From Rhynchopus sp. YZ270_cl-10 (taxonomy: Eukaryota; Euglenozoa; Diplonemea; Diplonemida; Diplonemidae): DNA of 64,000 nt. Location of the stretch: the NCBI GenBank assembly GCA_964035575.1, contig OZ037855.1, positions 620,001-684,000 of the forward strand. The letters run 5' to 3'. The notes under the pieces were generated by a model. It saw only the letters and a list, made by a program, of their open reading frames with translations, ran no database searches and was not told the DNA's origin. Made by a program: the position numbers and the translations under genes. This document shows, piece after piece, positions 35,009-45,582 of the stretch (its first letter is position 1; each line of letters opens with the position of its first letter).

Positions 35009-35337
35009 TGAGCTCGGTTAGTTGTCAAAGACGTCTTCCACCATGCACTGAGGAGATAATGATCCAACAATTTACAAGAAAGATTACTTAACCTACTGCT
35101 GGAAATTGCCAGGTCGTAGTAACACACAAAGTGTGCCTCCGTTCGGGAATACCGGATATTCTAGAGACCAAAAAGGCCTCAAGAATATCTTCCGGTAGTC
35201 AAGGTATAACCGAGTGAACGGCCCAAGACCCCCGTGGAGAAGTTAAATGTTGTAATGCTATCAAGTACAAACTGCGAACACTGTCTTACCCTCCTCAATA
35301 CATGGTGGAATATTTCTTTGACAACAAACCGAGCTCA
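35009..35337. mobile_element. MITE-like element, copy 3 (329 bp)
   Basis: Ends TGAGCTCGGTTAGTTGTC (left) and, reverse-complemented, TGAGCTCGGTTTGTTGTC (right). The inverted repeats continue for ~45 bp through TCTTCCACCATG and TGAGGAG with a few mismatches. The core is shared with copies 1 and 2. This copy shows the true ends of the core unit; in copies 1 and 2 its left end has been replaced by other sequence. Confidence 0.8.
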
Positions 35338-36826
35338 AGAGTTTTTAAACTTCCCTGAGGGAATGCGAGACGCAAAATTTACCACCAGACCCTGTCTTCG
35401 TGCACCTTCGGTGCAACGCTGCAGACAGGCCAAACTGCGTTGGACTCAGAGGAATGCCTGCTGTGCAGTGTATCAATGAGAACCAAGTCCCAGCAACAAG
35501 GGGCGCCTTTTGGCGGGCGTTGTTGAGGGTGTTTGGGGTGCAAAGTTTTCCACAATTTTGATGCGCGGGTACAGAAGTGTTGTCTTGTTCTTTCATCTTT
35601 AGGAATGTAAATGTCAATCGCGTTTAACTACCACTAGGGCTTGTTCAGTGAACCCACGAGGGGTCGAAGGGGGTTGGTTATCCCATAGCTATCAAAGGTT
35701 GTGTCGACCAGGCTAATCCACTATGTTACGCTGTACGTTGTTAAATCCGAAGAAATAACACTTTAGCAGCCGCAGGAAGTTTGTTAAAAAGAGTGCCTCA
35801 CGCTACACAAACCACCACCCGCGATTGACTTAGATGTTATAACAAAGAGAATTCAGAACAAAACAACACCCTGCCCCATACACACTAAATTGTCATGCTT
35901 ATGCCTGGGCCAAAATTACTGTTGACCAAAAAGGCAACAAGACCACCCACAAGGAGTGTGAATTGTGCACTGGTTTTCTGGGGGAACGCAATATTTTCTT
36001 GTGTCTAGTCCTCCGCAAGCAGAGGACAGACTTTCCGGAAGGTTTCCAAAGTCGAATTTCTTGCACTAGCTATGCTCCCTTGGTTAATGGCTATAGCAGT
36101 GACTGACTAAGTGTACCCACCCCCCTCCACCCAGATCTTCGTCCGCAAACTCAGAATAGATTGATGCGGGTAGATTTTGAGTTGTTGAATGTCGGACCGC
36201 GGTGAAGCTTCTCATCGCAATCGCGGGTGCAGTTCAGACTTCACGATCCTGTATAAGTGTAAATGTGGGGTGTGATTAAGTTATGGTATACAAACGTAGT
36301 AGTCGGGAAAGGTGAGGTTAATAAAAAAGGCTATTTATTGCCGTGAAATAAGATAGATTTTTTCCACGCTACAGGTCGAGAGAGTGACCTGCTGCACAAA
36401 TGGTTCGAGTGAAGCGAGGTGAATTATGTGAAGCAGGTAACGAGCGCCTGTGGAACCAAATAGAAACGTAACACTCATCACACGATAAAACCCATGGGAG
36501 AGGTTGTGGTGAAACGCACACACCTCGACCTGAGGAGTGGCTCTGCAGCGCGGTTCGTCCCCAGAACCGCAAGTGTGTTCAAAATGCTTTGTTTCTATTT
36601 CCTCCTTCATGTCATGAGGTGACACAAAATGATTGGTGCGTAAAAAAATAGCTATTTAATAGTGTGAACATTACGCGTTTATTTCGAGTTGAAAACACGA
36701 ACAAGTTGAAATATGCGGCATTTTTTTGTTCAATCTTCACTAGTAACTGAAAGTTAAACATAATTACATACCTTGTCTTCCCCGTAACCTGCGCCTTCGC
36801 TGCTTTTAAGGTGCTTTCTCTGGGTG

Positions 36827-37315
36827 CCCAGTACCCAGTACCCAGTACCCAGTACCCAGTACCCAGTACCCAGTACCCAGTACCCAGTACCCAGTACCCA
36901 GTACCCAGTACCCAGTACCCAGTACCCAGTACCCAGTACCCAGTACCCAGTACCCAGTACCCAGTACCCAGTACCCAGTACCCAGTACCCAGTACCCAGT
37001 ACCCAGTACCCAGTACCCAGTACCCAGTACCCAGTACCCAGTACCCAGTACCCAGTACCCAGTACCCAGTACCCAGTACCCAGTACCCAGTACCCAGTAC
37101 CCAGTACCCAGTACCCAGTACCCAGTACCCAGTACCCAGTACCCAGTACCCAGTACCCAGTACCCAGTACCCAGTACCCAGTACCCAGTACCCAGTACCC
37201 AGTACCCAGTACCCAGTACCCAGTACCCAGTACCCAGTACCCAGTACCCAGTACCCAGTACCCAGTACCCAGTACCCAGTACCCAGTACCCAGTACCCAG
37301 TACCCAGTACCCAGT
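36827..37315. repeat. Tandem array of CCCAGTA, about 70 copies
   Basis: An almost perfect 7-bp satellite about 490 bp long, directly beside the left end of MITE-like copy 2. It gives open frames in several phases with 7-residue periodicity, which are artefacts. The unit is close to the 8-bp ACCCAGGT unit of copy 1. Confidence 0.97.
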
Positions 37316-37338
37316 GTCTTCGAGAACCTAAAAATGCG

Positions 37339-37993
37339 TTTTGTTGAAATTTTCTGGCTTTTTCTGAACTTTTCCCAGCTACTTTTCTGGTCGAGTAGCC
37401 GACTTTTCTGATCGAGTAGCTATTTTCACTTTTCTGGTGTATGAGTAGGTTTTCTGGGTGGGAGACTGGATTCTGGGTACAGTGGTGTGTCTGGGCACCC
37501 AGGCACCTGGGTACTGGTGTATTTTCGGCCCAGGTACCCCGGTACACGGTACACTGGTGTACAAGGAAAAAAGTCGTGAAAAAAGCAACCACAGCTCCAC
37601 ATGACAAACACAAAAGTGTCCAGTCACGTGGGGCATTCATGCACTGAGGAGATAATGATCCAACAATTTACAAGAAAGATTACTTAACCTACTGCTGGAA
37701 ATTGCCAGGTCGTAGTAACACACAAAGTGTGCCTCCGTTCGGGAATACCGGATATTCTAGAGACCAAAAAGGCCTCAAGAATATCTTCCGCTGGTCAAGG
37801 TATAACCGAGTGAACGGCCCAAGACCCCCGTGGAGAAGTTAAATGTTGTAATGCTATCAAGTACAAACTGCGACCACTGTCTTACCCTCCTCAATGCATG
37901 GTGGAAGATGTCTTTCACAACAAATATCCTGTACACAGGTACACAGATACACAGGTACACAGGTAAAACCCGTTAAAATTGTGTGTGAAAGTT
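37339..37993. mobile_element. MITE-like element, copy 2
   Basis: It begins with the same TTTGTTGAAATTTTCTGGC end as copy 1 and stays collinear with it for the full length. It lacks the distal right inverted repeat and ends in GTGTGTGAAAGTT, followed by unrelated sequence. Near its right side a short 10-bp array of ACAGGTAC-like units occurs (37935-37970). Confidence 0.75.
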
Positions 37994-38432
37994 AAAAATA
38001 GCTATATTTGCATTTTTCGCCCAGCATTGAGGACACATAGGCCCACCAAGGGCAATTTTGTGATGTCAAAAAAAATTTTTTTTCGGCCCAAAAATTGACT
38101 TGTTTTCGGTAAAACCCACTAAAAATTGTGGTACTCTAAACTGCGTTTTAGACCCCCACAGATGCTCAAAAGTGCCAAATTTTGCTTTTAATGGCCTCAA
38201 ATCGTCCAAATTAGCCCTAAACGGGGGCAAAAAAAAATTTTCGAGAGTCCCTTTCCCTGGGAGGCTCCGTAATTACGTACCCTAGGGTCCGTAATTACGG
38301 ACCCTAGGGTACGTAATTACGTACCCTAGGGTCCGTAATTACGTACCCTAGGGTACGTAATGACACTCCGTAAAGAGGGAGTGTCCTAACATGCCGTTTT
38401 ACGGACCCTCGGGGTGTGCGGACCCCGCCGTG

Positions 38433-39781
38433 CAAAGAAAAGTGGGGGGGGGGGGGGGGGGGGAATTTTAGAAGAAAAAGAAAATACTTCAAGTTGTTCG
38501 ACGGTGTGTCAAGTTTTTCTATTTTCTATTTTTTTTTAGTAAAAATGATACTGTACCGTTCAAGAGAACGAAGATGTACCTAGATCTCCTGCACTGCTTG
38601 AACAGAGTAAAACTGATCTAAGTACCAGTACCAAGTTTGTTTTGTTATTTTTTTTCAAAAAAAAGACAAAAAAAAAAATATGCAATTGATTGCTAGCAGC
38701 TACAGCCGATGGCGACCAGTTCTTGAAGAAAAAAAAAAGGGTTTGGACAAGCCCTGCGTGCTTAGTCACCTTCTAAAAAAGAAAAAAAATGGAAGATGCA
38801 TGTGCCTCTCGTGCACACACATCTAAAAGAAAAGAGGGTATAAAAAAAAATCTGTGACAATAAGTACAGTAGGCAGCAATCCCTATCTAAAACAGATGTT
38901 TGGAGTGGGTGGATGGGGTGGGTGGTAGGGGAGTAGGGGATCTAAATGAAACCATATCTGTTTGTTTGGATATTATTTTTTTTTCTCTGGTTTTTGTTTT
39001 TGTTTTTTTTTAACTTTTTTTTTTTTTTTTTTGCGTTGGTTGTTTTGTTTGCTTTTTTGATGATTTATTATAATTTTTTGAAACTAGATTGTAGTGTAGA
39101 CTGGACTAGACCTAGTTGTTGCGTTTGTTGTATTATTATTTTTCAACAAAGTTGATTCCGTTAATAATTCAATTATTGCGCTGTCTTTAAAAATCTCTCT
39201 CAAGACCAACCATTTTGGAAAGGAATTTCCCTTAGATTTTTTTTTTTTGGTTTGCTATTTTTTTTTGTTTTTTTTATTGAATGAGGTACAAAGGGATATT
39301 AGACAATATTAGAAAAAAATGGAAATCGGTTTTCAAGAGATGTCATACAATTTTTAAGACAGGCAACACGCAAAATGAACTTCGAGAAGTACATAACACC
39401 GCTGCAGACACGACACGCAAGCAATTACAAGAACACTTGGCATGCATCTACCTGGTAGCACATACTCTATTACCACTCAAACGTTGAATGTGCAAACGCC
39501 TCGACGGACGTATGCATTAATAACGATTTATTGGTGCAGAAATAAAACGATTATTTCACCGAGTTGGTGTTCTCAACCCGAGGTAAAGTCATGAGGGGTT
39601 GAAATCACCAACACAAAAATAACCGCGTATTTTTTACAAAATACAACAATTTTATCCCAAGAAGACATCCACGAGAGTGGGACACCAAAAAAATGCAAAA
39701 TTATCTAAAAAAGAGGGGAAATAACTGTTTAGGGAGTGCTGCCACCATTTAAAAAAAAAAAATTTTTTTTTTGAAAACTTG
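38433..39781. other. A/T-rich gene-free DNA
   Basis: No gene seen. It contains a poly(G) run (about 38445-38463), a family B copy at 38740-38772 with the hairpin AAGCCCTGCGTGCTT, and the left part of a family A copy at 39763-39781 that is interrupted by the next element. Confidence 0.5.
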
Positions 39782-40518
39782 CAGGGCGTTCGCCCCGGGG
39801 CGAAAAATATTTTTTTTCGTTAAAAAAAATTTTTCCTGAAAAAATGACATTTTATTTCGCCCCAGGGCTTCGCCCCACCGGGGCGAAACCCTGTATAAAT
39901 AAATAAATAAATAAAAAAAAAAAGGGGAGAAAAAAAAATAAAGAGAGAGAGATTTCTCCCCACCACCCTGTCGACCCCCCCGGAGGGGGGGTCGCAGAGG
40001 GGTGTCCACTGTTCCGCAAACCCGCCTGCCGTGAGAGGAAGTTTCCCCAGCACTCCCGCTCCTCAATCCTGCAGTCTGCTGAAGCCCCTGTTATAGAAGG
40101 TGTCACTACTCGTGTCAACTCTACCTTCAACGGCAGAGAGACGTTTTAGTTTATTGAAAATAATCAAAATAAGGATGAAGTCTCACATGACAGATGCCTC
40201 TCTCTTGTACATCTGTTTGATTAAACAACACAAAGAGACCCTCAGTGAGGGGGGATTGATGAAATTCTCCATCGTTTTGCTGGTTTTAGTATCAGGAAAG
40301 TGCAGCTGTAATAGCACTTGTGCTGGGGAAGGGATCACGCGCAAATCGCAAATTTTTTTTGACCACTCAGTACCAGGGATTCACCCCCCACGAACTAGCT
40401 TCTCTCCGGCGGAAAATTTTTTTGACCTATTTTAAGCACTAGTAAAAAAGCAAAAATTTCGGGTTTTTTGGCATTTCGCCACGATCAGGAAAAAACGATG
40501 GCGATAGCGAACGCCCTG
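39782..40518. mobile_element. Second hAT-like element (737 bp, non-autonomous)
   Basis: Terminal inverted repeats CAGGGCGTTCGC at both ends and a perfect 8-bp duplication AAAACTTG (39774-39781 and 40519-40526). Removing it would restore a continuous family A repeat. The left half contains GC-rich palindromes built on TTCGCCCC/GGGGCGAA and a C/G hairpin at 39973-39992. No transposase recognised. Confidence 0.88.
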
Positions 40519-40526
40519 AAAACTTG

Positions 40527-41751
40527 GTTGTTTTAGTGTAGACACCCGAAGATGAACTCCACTATTTTTTTTTTTTAGCCGATCATTCAAGAAATCCCGC
40601 TTCATCACGGGTTCAAAAGAAACTATGAAATCACAACCTTTGAGTTTGCTTTTTGCGATCCCATCTTTATTTGAAAGCCCTTCTGTCCATCTCCATGGGC
40701 TGTTGTTAAGGATGAAACCAACAATAACAAAAATAAAATAAACCATTCGCATAAAGAAAGGGTCTTTTGTGTGGGATGGAACCCGGGAAGGGGGAGAGAT
40801 GGGTTCTTTCATATACTTACTATTCTACTGAATAGAAGGTATACTAGGGGGTGATGTGGGTTCAAAAAAAAAATTTGTTCGTTTCCATGAAACGGGCTTA
40901 GATGATTTGTGGGTGTTTGGGAGGGTGTCCTTGCCTGGAAAATAAAAGAGGAGGGGTTTGTTAGAGTATTTTTTTTTTCCTTTTTGACGTTGTTTGGAAT
41001 TGAGAAATCAGGGGTTATAAAAAAAAAACGGTGTAGTCTGTTCGAAGTGATGTACTCCCGCTTTAGTCCCCGAATGTTTCCAAAACGTTATTTGATGCGT
41101 TTGCCGTGCAATATTGTTTCCAAATTATCTGGCTGCAAATATATATAAAAAAGGCGGGTATTGAGTTTTGAACAGCGTTCTTTTTTTCTCTTTTTTTGCT
41201 GTTTTGTTTGTCGCTTTTCGCTTTCTTTTTTTGTTTTTTTTAGTGTTTGTTTTTCTTCTTTTTTTTTGTGTGTATTATGTGAGAATAAATGCACTTTTTT
41301 AACAATCCTTTTTATTTTTTGCAATTTTATTTTTTGAAAATGGGAACGTTTCAGCTTGCTTTGAAAGCTAAAAGAGTAAAAGAGAGAAGAAGAAAAAAAT
41401 GTTGAATTGACAGTGCCCACGCCACGACGGACGCAGACACCATATTACCACCTTCGGGAGGAGCAGGTGGGGTTTACGTTAAAAAAAGTGGGGAGGGATT
41501 GTGGGAAAGATCTTAAAAGATACCAAATGTTGAAAAGCAAATCTATTGGGCGTTGGCATGGCATATGCAAAGCCGTATTTCGTTCCTTTATTATTATTTT
41601 GAAGAATGTTTTTTTTCTTATGAGCGGATATTAGAACACGCTGGGGCAACTTTGCCGATAGGCAAAGGGCTATGGGTAGAACATATGCTGTTGGTTGGCT
41701 GCACAACCCGCCTTCACACATTGCGACCTTGTTGGGGTTTCCTTCTCCTGC
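40527..41751. other. Gene-free DNA downstream of the Pumilio gene
   Basis: It begins with the right half of the interrupted family A copy (to 40567). The rest is A/T-rich with long oligo(T) runs; nothing gene-like seen. Confidence 0.5.
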
Positions 41752-44184
41752 TTACTGCATGCGCTGTGTGTGCTGGCTGAAGCGCATGTCTCCGTACCCC
41801 TGCTGCTGCCCCATCGCACCCATCTGTTCGAAGATATAATATGAATATAAAGTGAAGTTGATAGTGCAAACGTCTCTGTGGAAGTAGCAACAAGCAACAA
41901 GCAACAAGCAACAAGCAACAAGCAACAAGCAACAAGCAACAAGCAACAAGCAACAAGCAACAAGCAACAAGCAACAAGCAACAAGCAACAAGCAACAAGC
42001 AACAAAGAGAAATGATGTTAGATGAACCTACTCTCTTGTGCTTTAAGTCACCTTGATCACACAGAAAGGATGATATGATGGTGCTTTTACCTTAACTAAT
42101 GGTCAACATACCTGCATTCCCTGGTACTCCTGTCCACGCTGTGGGTGGGAGTAGTTGTTGGCGTAGTGGGAGGCGTGCGGCTGCTGCGGCGGGCTGTAGA
42201 AGCTCATGCCTGCCTTCTCGAGACGGGTGATGATGTGCTTTCCGTAGTTGAACTTCTTGAGCTGTGCAACGTGCGGGCGGATGTGCTCTGTGACCATCCT
42301 CTGGTGCTCCTCCTTGCAGCAGTCAAGCATCTTCTGCACAACGTAGTTGGCAAAGGGGTCCTGCACCATTGCAAGCAGACCGGAAATGCCGTCAGGGGTG
42401 CTCACCTGCAGCAGCTGCAAGAGAAGGGAAAGGGTCAGGATGGGATGGATGGGTATATGGTTGCAAAGAAACAGTAGTTACAAAAGAGAGAATCGTCATG
42501 TCAATGTTGCAAGGAGATTAGTTTGTTGCCCAAAACTCAGTGCAAGTGTGGCGAGAGGAAGAGGGGGGGAGGAAGGGGAAGTACCTCGAGCAGCATCTCA
42601 GTACGCTCGTCGTGGCTGCCGTACTCGAACATCTTCTCGACAACGTTCGAGGAGAACTTTCCGCGTGCGAGGGACAAGGAGCTGCCCTTCAGCTTGCCCA
42701 AGATGAACGCCCTGTTGGATGAGGGGTTTTGGAAGTTTAATTTTTTTTTTTGATAAATTGTTGGAGTAGTGTAGCCTCGGTTGTTTATTTTTTGAGTGGC
42801 ATCGATCGAAAGGCAGGAGCAGACAGTTTCGGAAAAAGCTCTGTTTTTTCCGACCTACCTGTGCTCAATGCCACTCTATTGAAAAACATCAGGATTTCAG
42901 GATATTATGCCAAGATGCATACCTGTGCTCGGGCGCACCATTGATGATGACGTGCTGGACAACGTAGTTCCCGTAGCGGTCGCCGACAAGCTGGTCGACG
43001 GAGGAGAGCACCTCTTGGATGATAGGCTCGACCTTGGTCGACTTCTTGCAGAACTCCAGCAGGCGCTGGATGACACGGCAGCCGTACGCATGCATTGCGA
43101 GCATCTGCACGTTGTTGCTGAAGGCCTCCACGATGAAGCCCACCTTGCCGGGCATCATCTCGATGCACTTCTGGATCACGTGGTTTCCGTTTTGGTCCTG
43201 CACACAGCGGGGGACGTGCCCGGTGAGCTCCTCGACCACCATCTTCTTGTAGCCTTGGTCCACTGACTCGAGCGCCTTTTGGATGACACGGCAGCCATAT
43301 GGGGAGAGGGTGAGGGCAAGAACGTTGCCACGGAGCTTCTCACTTAGCACTTCGACGTGGTGTGGGAGGCCGTGTTCGAAGAGCTTCTGCACGACGTAGT
43401 TGCCGAACATATGCACCATGAGGTCTTCGCACTGTGGCTGCACTTCGTCGAAGATCGCCTGCTTCTCCTCATCGCTGCAGCCCCGGTCAAGACGCTTCTG
43501 CAGCGCACGGCTCCCTGCGTGGTCGCGCGCAATCTCAATGAGCTTGCCCCTCAACGACAGAATGTCGAGCCCCGATGCGTCGCCAACCCATTCCTCAGCC
43601 GCACCGTTCCCCTGGTGCTCTTTGCCACGCCTTTGGTGGGTCTGGTTCACATTGATCTCAGTCAGGGCCTGCATCGTCTCCTGCATGCCGCCAAACGGCA
43701 TCGGTGCATAGCTGCTCTCAGGCATGGTTGCGACAGGAGGTTGCTCGTTGGTGGGCACTGCCATGTACCCCATGAGACGTCCATCCTCGTAGACTGGGTA
43801 CAGCATGCCAGGGTTTGCAGGGGGTGCAGTGTACTGTGCGGTTTGCTCAACCTGCGGTGTGCGGGTGGCTGCAACAGGGGACTTCACCTCCGCGTCCTTC
43901 TCGTTCATGACAAGCGAAGAGAACATAGACTGCAACTCCTCGTCGTTGGTAAGGTCGTTGCACATGTTGGGCTGCGGTGTGTGCGACCCATAGCTCTGTC
44001 TGCCGTAGTCATTGCTCCTCTTCGGTGCCGGGGTGAACGCCTTGAATTTCAACTCATTCGGGACAACCCTCGGAGGGGTGGCAGGGCAGGCACCATCCTC
44101 CAAGGGCACCAACTCTGGGGGTTCACCACACATCAGCGGTGGGGTCTGTGCGGCCACAAGAGGAATGGTCTCCACGGAAGTCAT
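41752..44184 (-). CDS. Pumilio-family (PUF) RNA-binding protein (587 aa, 4 exons)
   Basis: Exons 44184-42923, 42711-42585, 42414-42112 and 41823-41752. Donors are GTATGC, GTACTT and GTATGT; acceptors are CCAACAG, CTTGCAG and CGAACAG; all phases match. The N-terminal ~210 residues are low complexity. The C-terminal PUM-HD has eight repeats whose RNA-reading helices read, in order, SRALQ, NYVVQ, CRVIQ, NHVIQ, CRVIQ, NYVVQ, SNVVE, NYVVQ, then the capping repeat GKHIITRLEKAG. These are the same specificity residues as human PUM1/2, so 5'-UGUANAUA-3' is the predicted target. PUF proteins bind 3' UTRs and repress or destabilise mRNAs in the cytoplasm. The short last exon adds a Gln/Met-rich tail ending HTQRMQ. 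Intron 3 holds a 7-bp satellite. Confidence 0.95.
41886..42004. repeat. Tandem array of AGCAACA, 17 copies, in Pumilio intron 3
   Basis: Perfect 7-bp repeats over 119 bp, 63 bases upstream of the last acceptor. On the transcribed strand the unit is TGTTGCT. Confidence 0.97.
42739..42785 (-). repeat. Family A repeat in Pumilio intron 1
   Basis: On the minus strand CGAGGCTACACTACTCCAAC, then AATTTATC and an oligo(A) run, ends about 30 bases before the CATCCAACAG acceptor of exon 2. It matches the 34175-34260 copy. Confidence 0.65.
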
Positions 44185-44820
44185 TTAAAAAGAGAGAGAG
44201 AAAAAAAGAGAGGAGAAGAGGGACGACAGAGAGGCGTCAAAAAGGGGAAAAGTTGAGAGGAAAAAATCTAATGTGGCAGAGGAACACGGGAAATTACGAT
44301 ACAGGAGGAAATCTATGGGGGAAAATGGGGTTTGTTTGGGGGGGTGGGGGTTTTGTGTATTGACTGCAGGGGGTGTGGTGTGTTTTAAAATGTTCAATAA
44401 TGCATCTCCCCTATTTGGGGTATTATAAGTGTCACATTCTCTAGGGATATGCACTATGCAACAGCAGCAGACTTCCCCGGAGGTGGCCGCCAGGACGCCG
44501 GCGCCCTCAGGTATGTACAAAATATGCCCAATAAATACCAACTAAAATTACCACAGCGGCGTCGAACGACCTGCTGTGTGTGTTGCACGCGGACCCTTTG
44601 GGAACTTATCTTATGCAACAATGACCTTCGCCTCCGCCGGTGGATGCGACAAAAAAAAAAAAAATACATCCGCGAGAAGATAGACAGAAGGGTATGTTTT
44701 CAAGACAACAGCCGACAAATAGTACCACTTTTGTTTTTTTTCCAATTTGCCAAAAAATACTACTATACTAGCGACGGGCATGTAAATGACCCTTTCCCCC
44801 CACCCCCACCCCCTCCCACA
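44185..44820. other. Intergenic region with possible plus-strand mini-exons
   Basis: No minus-strand gene. On the plus strand an ATG at 44456 (MQQQQTSPEVAARTPAPS) runs to CTCAG|GTATGT at 44511. A 46-bp candidate intron ends in CCACAG at 44556, and reading on gives AASNDLLCVLHADPLGTYLM and a stop at QQ. A second GTATGT follows at 44692. Either a tiny two-exon gene or chance. Confidence 0.25.
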
Positions 44821-45582
44821 TCAACTCTGTGGCGAGCACAACCGGGTGTTCACTGCGGCCTGCTGTTCTTTGGTGAGCTTTACCTTTGCAGGCTCGGGGG
44901 TGTATTCACGTTGCAGCTTTCCCATGACTTCTGCCTTTCTTTTAAGCGAATCTGCGTAGAGACGATTGTTTGTGTTCAAAACCTGCTCTGCGTTGAGAAC
45001 AAGCTTTGCGCGGGCTGGGGCGGAGTATTTCTTTACCAACAGACTTTGCGCTGCCTTACGCGATTCTACTTCATTTGTGGACAGCCTGTTCCCCAAATCC
45101 ACGATGTCATTTCTTCCTAATGTTGGCGATTTCGTAGGAGAAGGTAAACACTGTGCGCGAATACGCTCGACCGCTTCCTCTTTGCGCATGAGCGCCTCTG
45201 TGTGCACACGGTAGACAGTGTTCTCCAATTCGCTGGCAGAGAGAAAGGTACGTTCCTGCTGTGGAATGTGCTGACGGAGCTGCCGTTCCCTGCTTTCCCT
45301 CCGCCGCGCAATCTCTGTATAAAAAATCCGTTCAACAAGCGCCTTCTCGCTTTCCGGGTCAATGAGTTTCACTCTCGCACGTTTCTTCCGAAGCTCATCC
45401 CTCTCCGTCTTAGCCATAATCGCGTCGCACCGTCGGATCTCCTGGATCAGCGCCTCAATCTTCCGTTCCTTCTGCTGCAAAACAGGGTCAATCACTTTCT
45501 TCTTTTTCCCTTGATTCTTCAACCCTGGGAGACGTCTTCCCTCTGGGTTAAGCGGGGGCGCTCTAGATTGTATATCCTCCAT
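44821..45582 (-). CDS. Basic helical protein with four ~42-residue repeats
   Basis: Single exon, 253 aa; not recognised. The N-terminus is Pro/Lys-rich (LPGLKNQGKKKKVIDPVLQQ). From residue ~85 four related segments can be aligned on RIFYTEIARRRESRERQLRQ, VYRVHTEALMRKEEAVERIR, NRLSTNEVESRKAAQSLLVK and NNRLYADSLKRKAEVMGKLQ. The later ones are followed by Tyr-x-x-Pro-x-Pro/Ala (KYSAPARAKL, EYTPEPAKVKL). The pattern suggests a microtubule- or axoneme-associated protein, which is inference only. The ATG at 45582 is the first in frame. Confidence 0.75.
   Translation of the reverse strand: MEDIQSRAPPLNPEGRRLPGLKNQGKKKKVIDPVLQQKERKIEALIQEIRRCDAIMAKTERDELRKKRARVKLIDPESEKALVERIFYTEIARRRESRERQLRQHIPQQERTFLSASELENTVYRVHTEALMRKEEAVERIRAQCLPSPTKSPTLGRNDIVDLGNRLSTNEVESRKAAQSLLVKKYSAPARAKLVLNAEQVLNTNNRLYADSLKRKAEVMGKLQREYTPEPAKVKLTKEQQAAVNTRLCSPQS

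Larger units (their letters stand above)
34737..38432. mobile_element. 3.7-kb composite element with CACGGCGGGGTCC inverted ends
   Basis: Left end CACGGCGGGGTCCACACACC, then GAGGGTCCGTAAA; the right end reverse-complemented is CACGGCGGGGTCCGCACACC, then CGAGGGTCCGTAAA. Subterminal regions on both sides consist of palindromic GGGTCCGTAATTACGGACCC and GGGTACGTAATTACGTACCC units. Between them lie MITE-like copies 3 and 2, the 7-bp tandem array and ~1.3 kb of unexplained DNA. A short plus frame near 35890-36050 contains THKECELCTGF but is not convincing as a transposase. No clear target duplication beyond a possible CA. Confidence 0.6.

Noticed and set aside
35040-35330. Shared core of the MITE-like copies as an rRNA or other structural RNA fragment
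   Set aside because: It has terminal inverted repeats and three copies; I could not match it to universally conserved rRNA segments.
27603-37315. TACCCAG-type satellites as CRISPR array or interstitial telomere
   Set aside because: No spacers, and the unit does not match TTAGGG-type telomere repeats of Euglenozoa.
36612-37640. 342-codon minus ORF and 178-195-codon plus ORFs over the CCCAGTA array
   Set aside because: A 7-bp satellite is automatically open in several frames with 7-residue periodicity; not genes.
38445-38463. Poly(G) run as a functional G-quadruplex
   Set aside because: It may be, but a homopolymer at this place could equally be polymerase slippage or an assembly artefact; no supporting context.
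41670-42005. Cys/Leu-rich ORFs over the AGCAACA array
   Set aside because: Satellite artefacts inside a Pumilio intron.
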